From Burkholderiales bacterium (GTDB lineage: Bacteria; Pseudomonadota; Gammaproteobacteria; Burkholderiales; Thiobacillaceae), in contig SXTL01000069.1 of NCBI GenBank assembly GCA_005790965.1, positions 1 to 7,714 on the forward strand: DNA of 7,714 nucleotides, given 5' to 3'. A program made the position numbers and the translations under genes. This document shows positions 1 to 7,051 of the stretch, piece by piece (positions within the stretch are counted from its first letter, which is position 1; every line of letters starts with the position of its first letter). Below the pieces are notes generated by a model. The model saw only the letters and a program-made list of their open reading frames with translations. It did not search any database and was not told where the DNA came from.

Positions 1-1
1 C

Positions 2-439
2 ACCAACGGCAGTCTGATCGGCCAGGCCCGCGTCCAGAAAGGCCTCACGGCCCTGAACGCGCTGGGCGGCGAACTGTGGTTCAAGATCGACTCGGCTCTG
101 CCCGCCGGCAGCGCCCGCATCAATGGCTTGCGTCAGGAACCACAACGGGTAATGCGCCGCCTCGCGACCGCCAGCCGACTCTGCCGCACACGCATCCAGA
201 CCTGTGTCTTCGCCATGGATGGCCAACCGCCCAACGCCACCGAAACGGAGGCCTATCTGGGCTTCCTGCGCCGCGCCCTGGCCGATCACCTGCCCCTCGC
301 CGGGGTTCTGCTGTACGGACTGGCGCGGCCCTCCCTGCAGGCCGGGGCAGAGCACCTATCGCCTTTGCCGGCCGCCTGGCTGGAGGCCTACGCCGAGCGC
401 ATCGGCGCGTTAGGCCTCAGCGTCCAGGTTAATCCCTAA
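2..439 (+). CDS. Radical SAM protein, C-terminal part (wyosine-synthetase-like family)
   Basis: Partial gene: the window opens inside it, 145 codons are visible, and it ends with TAA at 437-439. Seen: an opening TNGSLI, then GGELWFKIDSA, the RINGLR segment, IQTCVFAMDG, and GVLLYGLARPS followed by LPAAWLEAYAERI near the end. From memory this series matches the C-terminal half of the radical SAM proteins grouped with tRNA-Phe imidazoG37 (wyosine) synthetase, COG0731. Bacterial members are mostly uncharacterised, so a role in wyosine synthesis should not be assumed. The CxxxCxxC iron-sulfur motif would lie upstream of position 1 and cannot be checked. It lies on the same strand as the peptidase gene, 137 bases ahead of it, with hairpins between, so co-transcription is uncertain. 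Confidence 0.8.
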   Translation, partial: TNGSLIGQARVQKGLTALNALGGELWFKIDSALPAGSARINGLRQEPQRVMRRLATASRLCRTRIQTCVFAMDGQPPNATETEAYLGFLRRALADHLPLAGVLLYGLARPSLQAGAEHLSPLPAAWLEAYAERIGALGLSVQVNP

Positions 440-492
440 CCGGCCCTATCCACGGCGGGCAGTGGGCGCCCACCCACAAGGTGACCACGATA

Positions 493-530
493 GGGACGCG
501 GCCTGCGGCCCCAGATCTAGGCTGCGTCCC
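493..530. repeat. Imperfect hairpin between the radical SAM gene and mepM
   Basis: GGGACGC at 493-499 pairs exactly with GCGTCCC at 524-530. The stem continues inwards through a G-T pair, GCCT with AGGC (501-504 and 519-522) and a second G-T pair, leaving a loop of about 12 bases. This is the strongest secondary structure in the gap. No T-run follows it on either strand, so it is not a textbook intrinsic terminator. It could still act as a 3' end or processing structure for the upstream transcript. Confidence 0.5.
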
Positions 531-531
531 A

Positions 532-556
532 CTGAGCCCAAAAAAGCCGCGCTCAG
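532..556. repeat. Short inverted repeat flanking an A-run
   Basis: CTGAGC at 532-537 is mirrored by GCTCAG at 551-556, with a 13-base loop containing six consecutive A residues (540-545). It lies directly after the larger hairpin and 20 bases before the peptidase start. The arms are only six bases long and the A-run is inside the loop, so a terminator function is unlikely. It may simply be chance structure in the leader. Confidence 0.3.
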
Positions 557-567
557 GCTGACACAAC

Positions 568-575
568 GGGGGGGG
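568..575 (+). promoter_or_regulatory. G8 tract just ahead of the mepM start
   Basis: Eight consecutive G residues end one base before the ATG at 577. This is the only purine-rich element near the start. It is too close to 577, and at 19 bases too far from the alternative in-frame ATG at 595, to be a well-placed Shine-Dalgarno sequence. An in-frame TGA at 559-561 rules out an earlier start. Ribosome binding at this gene therefore looks unusual. Confidence 0.3.
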
Positions 576-576
576 C

Positions 577-1890
577 ATGGTAAATTTCGCGCCCATGTCT
601 GCCGATAACCCGCCCCAGAATATCCTTGAACGGATCTCGCCACGCACTCGCCGCTGGCTGATGGCGTTGGTCGCCTTGCCTTTGTTCGGTGGCGTGGCCG
701 CCTTCGCGATCGCGCCCGACACCGATACCGACGGCTTGCCGCGCGAGACGGTAACGGGCTCAGTCACCCTGCCGGCCGCCATTTCGACCGAGCAAGCTCC
801 CCTCGATTTCTGGCGTGAAGAACGCATCACGCGCGGCGACTCTCTGCCGTCCCTCTTGGCCCGGCTGGGTGTCTCGCCCGAAGAGGCCCAACGCGTTCAG
901 GCCGCCACCCGGCACCAGCGCGCTCTGCGGCAACTCAAACCGGGTCATACCGTCCTCGCCCGGGTCAGCGCAGAGGGTCAGTTGCTGTTGTTGCGGCATT
1001 TGACCGAAAAACAGCGCCTGCTGAGCATCGTTCGGCAGGGAGATGCGTTCACCGCTAAGGAAGAACCCGTCCAGTTGGAAACGCGTACCCTGATGAAGAG
1101 CGGCTCAGTCAACAATTCGCTCTATGCCGCCATGGACGCGGCCGATGTGCCGGACCACTTTGCCACCCAACTAGCCGAGATATTCTCCGGAGAAATCGAC
1201 TTTCACCGTGATCTCAAGGAAGGTGATCATTTCTCGGTCGTGTACGAGGCGCAGTATTACAACGGCCAAATGGTGCAAACCGGCAACCTGCTGGCCGCCG
1301 AATATGTCAATGGCACGGAGGCCCATCAAGCCGTGCGCTTCGCTGGCCGCTATTACACGCCGACCGGGCGCAGTCTGCAGCGCGCCTTCCTGAAGTCGCC
1401 CATGACCTTCTCGCGCATCTCGTCCGGCTTCAGCCATGCCCGCTACCACCCCGTCCTCCAGGAGTGGCGCGCCCACCGTGGTGTGGACTATGCCGCGCCG
1501 ACCGGCACACCGATCCGCGCCATCGCCGATGCCCGCGTGCAGTTCATCGGCAGCAAAGGCGGCTACGGCAATCTGGTGGAACTACAACACAGCGGCGCAT
1601 ACAGCACCGCCTACGGCCACCTGTCACGCTTCGCCAAGGGTCTGCGGCGCGGCGGCTCTGTCAAACAAGGCCAAGTGATCGGCTATGTCGGCCAAACCGG
1701 CCTAGCCACCGGGCCGCATCTGCACTACGAATTCCGCATCAACGGCGAGCAACGCGATCCATTAGCGCTCAAACTGCCCACCTCCGTTCCGCTCGCGGCG
1801 CGTGAGCGTGCCGCCTTCAATCTGGCGGCCGCTCCGCTGGCCGATCAGCTCCGCCTGATCCGTGGCCACAACCTCGCTGCCCTTGACTGA
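577..1890 (+). CDS. mepM: M23 family murein DD-endopeptidase, MepM-like
   Basis: Predicted zinc endopeptidase that cuts peptide cross-links in peptidoglycan on the outer face of the inner membrane, making room for new wall. The product is 437 residues, close to the roughly 440 of E. coli MepM. Seen: a basic segment (SPRTRR) and one hydrophobic helix at about 27-46, forming a signal anchor; an OapA/LysM-like region from about 78 (FWREERITRGDSL); and a C-terminal M23 domain. From the family pattern, H300, D304 (HRGVD) and H383 (HLH) are the zinc ligands, with H348 (YGHL) and H381 as catalytic histidines. All are present, so it should be active. The start at 577 is the first possible after the TGA at 559; ATG 595 is an alternative. 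Its last 29 bases overlap anmK. Specificity (DD-endopeptidase rather than another peptide bond) is inferred from family. Confidence 0.88.
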   Translation: MVNFAPMSADNPPQNILERISPRTRRWLMALVALPLFGGVAAFAIAPDTDTDGLPRETVTGSVTLPAAISTEQAPLDFWREERITRGDSLPSLLARLGVSPEEAQRVQAATRHQRALRQLKPGHTVLARVSAEGQLLLLRHLTEKQRLLSIVRQGDAFTAKEEPVQLETRTLMKSGSVNNSLYAAMDAADVPDHFATQLAEIFSGEIDFHRDLKEGDHFSVVYEAQYYNGQMVQTGNLLAAEYVNGTEAHQAVRFAGRYYTPTGRSLQRAFLKSPMTFSRISSGFSHARYHPVLQEWRAHRGVDYAAPTGTPIRAIADARVQFIGSKGGYGNLVELQHSGAYSTAYGHLSRFAKGLRRGGSVKQGQVIGYVGQTGLATGPHLHYEFRINGEQRDPLALKLPTSVPLAARERAAFNLAAAPLADQLRLIRGHNLAALD

Positions 1891-2974
1891 CCTCTACCTC
1901 GGCTTGATGTCCGGCACCAGCCTCGATGGGGTTGATGCCGCGCTGGTCGATTTCGCACAGCCGCGCCCAAACCTGCTGACCACCTGCTGGCTGCCTTATC
2001 CGGATGAGATCAAGACCGCCCTGCTGGCCTTGCACGAACCCGGCCCGAACGAACTGGACCAGAGTTGTTGCCTCGCCAATCAGCTCGCTGAGCTTTATGC
2101 CGAAGCGACACAGGCCGCCCTCGCCCAGGCCAAGATCAAGGCAACGGCGGTGCGCGCCATCGGCTGTCATGGTCAAACCGTGCGCCACCAACCAGCCCGG
2201 GGCTACACCCTCCAGATTAACAATGCGGCGCGGCTGGTCGAACTGACGGGCATCACCACCGTGGCGGACTTTCGCAGCCGCGATATCGCGGCCGGCGGCC
2301 AGGGCGCGCCCTTGGTCCCCGCCTTCCATGCCCATTGCTTCGGCGCCCCTGAAGAACACCGCGTCATCGTCAATATCGGCGGCATCAGCAACCTCACCGA
2401 TCTGCCGCCCGGCGGGCTAGTACGCGGCTGGGATTGTGGCCCGGGAAACCTGCTCATGGACGCCTGGACACGCCGTTCTTTTGGCTGCGCATACGACGCA
2501 GGGGGAGCCATTGCCGCCCGGGGACGCCTTGACGCAACACTTCTGTCACGCCTGCTCGCTCACCCCTTCCTGTCGGCCGCGCCGCCGAAAAGTACCGGCC
2601 GGGAAGACTTCAGCCTGGAGTGGTTGCTCGCCCTAACGACGCACGATGCGGCCGCAGAAGACATCCTGGCCAGCCTGACGGAATTCACCGCTCAGAGCAT
2701 TGCCGAGGCCATCAGCGCACATTGTCCGGGCACACAAGCCGTTTACCTGTGCGGAGGCGGCGCGCATAACCAGACCCTCGTCTCACGCCTGGCAAGCCTT
2801 CTTCCAGCCGTGCCGATAAAGCCGACGGACTCTCTGGGTATTGCTGTTGATTGGGTGGAAGCCGCGGCCTTTGCCTGGTTGGCGAAACGCACCCTGGAAG
2901 GCCATAGCGGCAACCTGCCCGCCGTCACCGGCGCGCGCGGCGAACGCGTCCTTGGTGCTATCTACCCGGCCTGA
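1862..2974 (+). CDS. anmK: Anhydro-N-acetylmuramic acid kinase
   Basis: Cytoplasmic enzyme that hydrolyses the 1,6-anhydro ring of anhydroMurNAc and phosphorylates the sugar with ATP, giving MurNAc-6-phosphate for cell-wall recycling. The product is 370 residues, matching the family's usual 370 or so. Seen in order: GLMSGTSLDGVDAA at 14-27 (ATP phosphate-binding loop), GCHGQTVRHQP near 101, ADFRSRDIAAGGQGAPLVPAF near 135, NIGGISNLTD at 171, WDCGPGN at 190-196, STGREDFSLEWL near 244, CGGGAHN at 297 and PTDSLGIAVDWVEA at 321. D191 aligns with the aspartate regarded as catalytic base in characterised AnmK. The start chosen is GTG 1862; the next ATG lies inside the GLMSGTS motif and would destroy it, while TTG 1883 is a weaker option. 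No clear ribosome site precedes it, so translation is probably coupled to mepM. Confidence 0.95.
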   Translation: MATTSLPLTDLYLGLMSGTSLDGVDAALVDFAQPRPNLLTTCWLPYPDEIKTALLALHEPGPNELDQSCCLANQLAELYAEATQAALAQAKIKATAVRAIGCHGQTVRHQPARGYTLQINNAARLVELTGITTVADFRSRDIAAGGQGAPLVPAFHAHCFGAPEEHRVIVNIGGISNLTDLPPGGLVRGWDCGPGNLLMDAWTRRSFGCAYDAGGAIAARGRLDATLLSRLLAHPFLSAAPPKSTGREDFSLEWLLALTTHDAAAEDILASLTEFTAQSIAEAISAHCPGTQAVYLCGGGAHNQTLVSRLASLLPAVPIKPTDSLGIAVDWVEAAAFAWLAKRTLEGHSGNLPAVTGARGERVLGAIYPA

Positions 2975-2982
2975 CGGCGGGG

Positions 2983-3732
2983 CTACAACATCAGCTCGAA
3001 GGGGACATCCTGCTCGCAGAGGCGCGGGCGATGTTGCTTGTCGATGGTCACAAAACGCAGATTGATGACATGTTTCCCACCAGCACTAATCTCCGGCACA
3101 CATGGCAAGTCGGGGCGCACACGCACCGTCAACAACATGGGTGTTCGCCCCCCCAGATTGATCTGATAAAGCCCCTTCTCGGCCTGCACGGCAGAACGCT
3201 GCCGGCCTTCGCGCAGCAGACGCATCACCAACTGGACGGCATCCCGAATCGGATCCAGCACCGCAAGCCATCCCTCCAAATCGGCGGTTCGTTCTTCGGC
3301 CGAACGATTCAGCCAGTAGTGATAGCTCGGGATGTCGAAGCTGCACGAGGCCCCAGGAATAAAACTGCGATTACGAATGGTCGCTAACCACTCGTTGTCG
3401 CGCAGCGACTGGCACGGCTTCCCGGAGGTCGCAAGGAGTGTCTCGCGAATCGCCTGCATCTGGGCCAAAACAGCCTCCAGTGCCTTGCCATTGACGGCGG
3501 GATTACTGCGCAACGGCTCAAACACGATGCGCTGGCGTTCAATTTCTTGGAGTAATTCCGACTTCAGATCGGGGCGAGCGGTCACCTCGACCAATTCGAA
3601 AATTGCCTGCATGGCGGCCTGGTGATCACGCGGCTCGCTACGCGCCTTGAACTCTGAGGCCTTGGCGAACAGATCCTCAATGCGCAACCAAGTGCGCACC
3701 CGTTCGTTAAGCGGATATTCGTAGGCAATCAT
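2983..3732 (-). CDS. zapD: Cell division protein ZapD (DUF1342)
   Basis: Cytoplasmic FtsZ-binding protein that cross-links FtsZ filaments into bundles and helps stabilise the Z-ring. The product is 249 residues against about 247 in E. coli. Seen: the N-terminal YEYPLNERVRTWLRIEDLF signature at 4-22; a mostly helical first half; the RNRSFIPGASCSFDIPSYHYWL segment at 120-141, strongly diagnostic of the family; and a C-terminal beta-rich region ending DVPFELML. ATG 3732 is chosen because the family begins just before YEYP. No good Shine-Dalgarno sequence precedes it. It is the last gene of the minus-strand run, 62 bases after coaE. That gap holds an AT-rich patch (TAAATTAT on the coding strand) that might be a -10 element, but I see no convincing -35. 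It converges on anmK with 8 bases between stops. Confidence 0.95.
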   Translation of the reverse strand: MIAYEYPLNERVRTWLRIEDLFAKASEFKARSEPRDHQAAMQAIFELVEVTARPDLKSELLQEIERQRIVFEPLRSNPAVNGKALEAVLAQMQAIRETLLATSGKPCQSLRDNEWLATIRNRSFIPGASCSFDIPSYHYWLNRSAEERTADLEGWLAVLDPIRDAVQLVMRLLREGRQRSAVQAEKGLYQINLGGRTPMLLTVRVRPDLPCVPEISAGGKHVINLRFVTIDKQHRPRLCEQDVPFELML

Positions 3733-3794
3733 GGAGGGTCAAGAACGCAAGCAAACAACGGTCATAATTTAGCCTTTTGCCACAGTTATGGGCG

Positions 3795-4433
3795 TTATGC
3801 AACCGCTAACGCTTTGTAATGCATATCCAAAGCCGCTACTTGCAAGGCAAGATCCTCTCTATCTCCATCAGCCTCGTTGCTCAGAATATCGTCGGCCATC
3901 GCCAGGCGAGCCGCCCGCGAGGCCTGCACGCCCAAAATAGCTTGGGCGTGTTCTGCATCCATCGCGTCGCGGCGAATGACGCGTTCCAGTTGCCGCTCCG
4001 GGCTGCAATCGACTACTAAGACCCGATCTAGCAGCTCCCCATAGGCGTCCCGATTTTCCGCTAACAGGGGAATAACCAGAAGGACATAGGGGCCCGTAGC
4101 GGCGTAAACACGCTCTCCAGCCAGGGCACGAATCCGTGGATGGAGGATGGCTTCCAGCCGCCGCCGCGTCTCCGGTTCGCGGCCGATACGCTGCCGCAGG
4201 GCCGCACGATCCAGCCGTCCAGCCGCCGTCAGGACAGCGGCCCCGATTTGCGTCGCGATCTCCGCCAAAGCCTCTTGGCCCGGCTCGACCAGTTCACGGG
4301 CCAGCCGGTCCGTATCAACGACCTCGACTCCCCGCTCGGCAAAAAGGGCCGCAACCGTGCTCTTGCCGCTGCCGATGCCCCCAGTTAAGCCAACACAAAA
4401 TGGCCGTCTCAGTTTAACCACAGCGCCATCCAT
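3795..4433 (-). CDS. coaE: Dephospho-CoA kinase
   Basis: Catalyses the last step of coenzyme A synthesis, ATP-dependent 3'-phosphorylation of dephospho-CoA, in the cytoplasm. The product is 212 residues with the start used here; family members are around 200. Seen: the P-loop GLTGGIGSGKST at 15-26, VVDTDRLARELVEPG from 38, an ILHPRIRAL segment, and a VLLVIPLLAE stretch ahead of the VLVVDCSPERQLERVIRRD region, all typical of CoaE. The reading frame stays open upstream to 4601, but that extension is antisense-free shadow inside pilD and has no family similarity. ATG 4433 has GGGGA (4443-4439) five bases upstream, which supports it; GTG 4421 is an alternative. It overlaps the end of pilD by 25 bases, implying coupled translation. 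Confidence 0.95.
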   Translation of the reverse strand: MDGAVVKLRRPFCVGLTGGIGSGKSTVAALFAERGVEVVDTDRLARELVEPGQEALAEIATQIGAAVLTAAGRLDRAALRQRIGREPETRRRLEAILHPRIRALAGERVYAATGPYVLLVIPLLAENRDAYGELLDRVLVVDCSPERQLERVIRRDAMDAEHAQAILGVQASRAARLAMADDILSNEADGDREDLALQVAALDMHYKALAVA

Positions 4434-5218
4434 TCCCGTCCCCAAATAATGGCCAAGCCCCCGGCCAAGGCCAGAAAGGGGCCAAAGGGCAGGGCCGTGT
4501 GTCGGTCGGCACGCCCGCGCCACAAGGCCAAACCCCCAACCAGCAAGGCCAGCAGACTGGCCAACAAGACCATTAGCGGCAAGGCCAGCCAGCCCAACCA
4601 AGCCCCCAGCGCCGCAAGTAGTTTCGCATCACCTAGGCCCATGCCCTCGCGCCCAGTCAATTGGGCATAGCCCCAAGCCACCGCGGCCAGGCTGGCATAA
4701 CCGGCAAGCGCCCCCAACACCGCATCTGGCAGGGGAAGCGCGCTCCAATAGCCGAGCGCATTGGCCAGCAAACCGGCCCACAGCAACCCCAGAGTCAGGC
4801 GATCCGGCAGCAACAGGGTCCGGGCATCGATGACGGCCAAGGCCAACAGGGTCCACAGGAAAACCATGACCAGCACCGCCTCCGGGGTCAGACCGAAGGC
4901 CCTCACGGCGACCATCGCCAAACCTGCTGCGGCTAGTTCGACGAGTGGATAGCGCACTGCAATCGGCGCCGCGCAGGCCCGGCAACGGCCGCGCTGCACG
5001 ATGAAACTCAGCAATGGAATGTTCTCGAACCACGCTAACGCATGTCCACACTGCGGGCAGCGCGATCCCGGAACAACCAGTCCGGGACGAGGATCTGCCG
5101 GCGTTTGCCCGCACTGGAGAGCCCAATCGTGTTCCATCTGTTTCGGCAACCGATAAATGACCACATTGAGAAAACTACCTATCACCAGACCCAGAATGGC
5201 CACCAGCGCCTCAATCAC
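4409..5218 (-). CDS. pilD: Type IV prepilin peptidase / N-methyltransferase
   Basis: Inner-membrane aspartic protease (family A24) that cleaves the leader of type IV prepilins and type II secretion pseudopilins and methylates the new N-terminus. The product is 269 residues, slightly shorter than P. aeruginosa PilD (about 290). Seen: an N-terminal membrane helix with GSFLNVVIYRLP at 14-25; a cytoplasmic domain with two cysteine pairs, C54/C57 and C79/C82, the zinc-binding arrangement linked to the methyltransferase part; ENIPLLSF at 65-72; then six or so hydrophobic helices. The two expected catalytic aspartates are D131 (VIDARTLLLPD) and D197 in the GLGD motif at 194-197. The start is GTG, overlapping the pilC stop as GTGA and preceded by a good ribosome site. 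All key residues are intact. Confidence 0.95.
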   Translation of the reverse strand: MIEALVAILGLVIGSFLNVVIYRLPKQMEHDWALQCGQTPADPRPGLVVPGSRCPQCGHALAWFENIPLLSFIVQRGRCRACAAPIAVRYPLVELAAAGLAMVAVRAFGLTPEAVLVMVFLWTLLALAVIDARTLLLPDRLTLGLLWAGLLANALGYWSALPLPDAVLGALAGYASLAAVAWGYAQLTGREGMGLGDAKLLAALGAWLGWLALPLMVLLASLLALLVGGLALWRGRADRHTALPFGPFLALAGGLAIIWGREWMALWLN

Positions 5219-6477
5219 AGCACACTCCCCATGCGAAACACCGGCAAATACATCGCGATCACGACCCCGCCGATCAGGAGGCCCAACACCACCATCAAGA
5301 CCGGTTCGATCAGATTCGACAAACGCGCCACGGCCTCTGCAAGCTCTTGCTCATAATAATCGGCCACCTTGGCCATCAACCCATCCAGTGAACCACTCTC
5401 TTCGCCCACGGCGGCCATCTGCACCATCATCGGCGGAAAGACTCGTGCCCGAGCCAGCGCCGCCGACACCATCTGCCCCGCGGTCACATCCGCCTGCAAA
5501 GACGCCGTGGCTTCGGCATAAATCGTGTGACCGGCCGCACCACCCGCTGCCTCAAGGGTCTGACGCAAGGGGACACCCGCCGCGAACAAGGCCGCGAAAG
5601 TCCCTGCCCAGCGTGCCAATGCGGCCTTGGTGATTAACCCACCCAACAGCGGGATGTGCACAACAAATCGGTCCAGAGTGGCGCGCAGGGCCGGCCACCG
5701 CGAACCGAATCGAGCCACCCCGCCGCCGATGCCCAACAACAGGAGCAAAAGCCAGGGGCCATACGCCATCAGCCCGTCCGAGATCGCCAATACAACCCGT
5801 GTCGGCCAAGGCAAGAGCGCGCCCGCATCGGCGTACAAACGCGCAAAACTGGGGATCACGAACAACAGCAACGCCAAGGTCAGCATCAGCGCCATCAGGA
5901 GCACCATGGCCGGATAAAACAGGGCTGTACGCACCTTGTCGCGCAGATTCAGCATGCGCTCCTGATAACCAGCCGCGCGGTCACACATCACATCTAAGGC
6001 CCCCGACAACTCCCCCGCCGCAATCATGCGGCAAGTTAGCGCTTCAAAATGCCGTGGGTAGGCCTGCATCGCCACCGATAAGGTCTGCCCTCCTTCTAGT
6101 TGGTGCCGCAGTTGCACGATGACCCGCCGCAGGTCAGGACTGGCCTGACTCGCCTCGGTTACGCCCAAGGCCTGCAACAGCGGGACACCGGCCCGCAATA
6201 AAGTCGCCAATTGGCGCATAAACAATACATGGTCACGGGCCCTTGCCGCCGTCTGCCGTCCAAGCCGGAAATTAAAACGGCTATCAAGCCCAAAGCCCCG
6301 CCCTGCCGGCCGCACCTCGTCCACCTCGATGCCGGCCTCGGCCAGAGACCAACGCAGGCTCGCCGCTCCCGTCGCGAGCCGTTCACCCTTTACGCGTTGA
6401 CCCTGCGCATCCCGCCCCCGCCAGGCGAAGGCGCGCTGCTGCGGCACTTCCCAAAGCACAGGCCCCGTCTCAGTCAT
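5215..6477 (-). CDS. pilC: Type IV pilus inner-membrane platform protein PilC
   Basis: Polytopic inner-membrane protein of the GspF/PilC family, the platform on which the assembly ATPase acts when pilin subunits are inserted into or removed from the pilus base. The product is 420 residues, close to the usual 400-410. Seen: an N-terminal cytoplasmic segment (FAWRGRDAQGQRVKGE), then two repeated T2SSF domains. The first has RQLATLLRAGVPLLQAL at 89-104 and GELSGALD at 155-162; the second has ALFAAGVPL at 296-304 and GEESGSLD at 358-365. Hydrophobic helices lie at about 186-209, 236-254 and 390-412, the usual three. The ATG overlaps the pilB stop by 8 bases and the TGA overlaps the pilD GTG by 4. 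The pairing with pilB and pilD favours type IV pili over type II secretion. Confidence 0.95.
   Translation of the reverse strand: MTETGPVLWEVPQQRAFAWRGRDAQGQRVKGERLATGAASLRWSLAEAGIEVDEVRPAGRGFGLDSRFNFRLGRQTAARARDHVLFMRQLATLLRAGVPLLQALGVTEASQASPDLRRVIVQLRHQLEGGQTLSVAMQAYPRHFEALTCRMIAAGELSGALDVMCDRAAGYQERMLNLRDKVRTALFYPAMVLLMALMLTLALLLFVIPSFARLYADAGALLPWPTRVVLAISDGLMAYGPWLLLLLLGIGGGVARFGSRWPALRATLDRFVVHIPLLGGLITKAALARWAGTFAALFAAGVPLRQTLEAAGGAAGHTIYAEATASLQADVTAGQMVSAALARARVFPPMMVQMAAVGEESGSLDGLMAKVADYYEQELAEAVARLSNLIEPVLMVVLGLLIGGVVIAMYLPVFRMGSVL
5225..5230 (-). promoter_or_regulatory. Ribosome binding site of pilD
   Basis: On the minus strand GGGGAG lies six bases ahead of the GTG start of pilD. 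It sits inside the last codons of pilC. This placement supports the GTG as the true start and indicates independent as well as coupled ribosome loading on pilD. Confidence 0.6.
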
Positions 6478-6949
6478 TCGTCACGGCCATGACCTCGACG
6501 AGGGAAGTCACTCCAGACAGAACCTTGAGCAGGCCGGCCTGGCGCAAGGTCAGATGGCCCTCGCGTGCCGACTGCGCGGCCACCTCTGTCGTAGTGGCCC
6601 CAGCCAGGATCTGGGTGCGAATCGCCGGGCTGATGGGCATAACCTGAAAGATGCCAGTTCGGCCGCGATATCCGGTGCCACGACAGTGTGGACAACCAGT
6701 AGCCACATAGGCCTGCGCCCCAGCCGCCCACTCCGACCCAGCCAAACCCACCTCCGTCAGGCCGGCCGCGCGCAAGACCTCTGCATCATGAAAAACCGGC
6801 TGCCGACAATGCAAACACAGCTTGCGCACCAAACGCTGAGCCGTAATCAGCAGCACCGACGAGGCCAGGTTATAGCCCGCCACGCCCATGCGCATCAGGC
6901 GCTCTAGGGTAGCCGGGGCAGCATTGGTATGCAGAGACGCGAGCACCAT
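6470..6949 (-). CDS. pilB: Type IV pilus assembly ATPase PilB, C-terminal fragment
   Basis: C-terminal 159 codons of the cytoplasmic hexameric ATPase that powers pilus extension; a complete PilB has about 570 residues. Seen, starting at the break: MVLASLHTNAAPATLERL (the family's conserved LATLHTNDA region), GVAGYNLASSVLLITAQRLVRKLC, a four-cysteine zinc site formed by CLHC and CPHC, and GTGYRGRTGIFQVMPIS. Walker A, the Asp box and Walker B would lie upstream and are missing. Upstream of 6949 similarity ends abruptly and the frame continues into cobS sequence, so this is not a natural N-terminus. The open frame runs unbroken across the join from the cobS GTG at 7051, giving a hypothetical 193-residue hybrid that would have no ATPase activity. 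The gene lies directly ahead of pilC, its usual neighbour. Confidence 0.9.
   Translation of the reverse strand: MVLASLHTNAAPATLERLMRMGVAGYNLASSVLLITAQRLVRKLCLHCRQPVFHDAEVLRAAGLTEVGLAGSEWAAGAQAYVATGCPHCRGTGYRGRTGIFQVMPISPAIRTQILAGATTTEVAAQSAREGHLTLRQAGLLKVLSGVTSLVEVMAVTND
6938..6949. other. Chimeric junction, cobS side to pilB side
   Basis: On the minus strand ATGGTGCTCGCG (MVLA) fits both families: CobS proteins have an AGRAMVLAP-like segment here, and PilB proteins have GH(L/M)VLATLHTN. Sequence on the higher-coordinate side is GC-rich and CobS-like; on the lower side it is PilB-like. The exact break can fall anywhere in this shared stretch. That the two parents share all 12 bases is inferred from the protein patterns. 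Confidence 0.75.
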
Positions 6950-7051
6950 CGCGACACCCGCCACGGACCGGTCGACGCGCGACGGCGGCGGCACGCGTAC
7001 GGCGGTGAGGGTGCCGGCGGCCAGCAGCGAGGCGTCACGCAGCAGGCTCAC
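6950..7051 (-). CDS. cobS: Adenosylcobinamide-GDP ribazoletransferase CobS, N-terminal fragment
   Basis: First 34 codons of a likely CobS, the integral membrane enzyme that joins adenosylcobinamide-GDP to alpha-ribazole in the last stage of cobalamin synthesis. Seen: a start SLLRDASLLAAGTLTAVRVP followed by RVDRSVAGVAMVLA, matching the opening of actinobacterial CobS, where the first helix and an AGRAM-like segment occur. The GTG at 7051 overlaps the cobT TGA as GTGA, the usual cobT-cobS coupling, which strongly supports the identity. The rest of the gene (usually about 250 residues) is missing because the sequence switches to pilB near 6949. The fragment alone cannot be functional. Identity rests on a short stretch plus its neighbour. 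Confidence 0.7.

Noticed and set aside
1817..2359. 180-codon minus-strand open frame opposite mepM and anmK
   Set aside because: It is opposite well-conserved AnmK sequence and has no recognisable motifs; open antisense frames are common at this base composition.
2986..3036. CAACATC (2986-2992) and GATGTTG (3030-3036) inverted repeat as an anmK terminator
   Set aside because: The arms are only 7 bases with a 37-base loop, lie inside zapD coding sequence and have no T-run.
3733..3794. Promoter for zapD in the coaE-zapD gap
   Set aside because: There is an AT-rich TAAATTAT stretch on the coding strand, but no -35-like hexamer at proper spacing; too weak to call.
4434..4601. Longer coaE product starting at 4601
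   Set aside because: The added 56 residues overlap pilD, are low-complexity, and precede a normal CoaE start that has its own ribosome site.
6470..7051. A genuine novel CobS-PilB fusion protein
   Set aside because: Both domains are truncated inside their conserved cores, base composition changes at the join, and a second unrelated break lies nearby.
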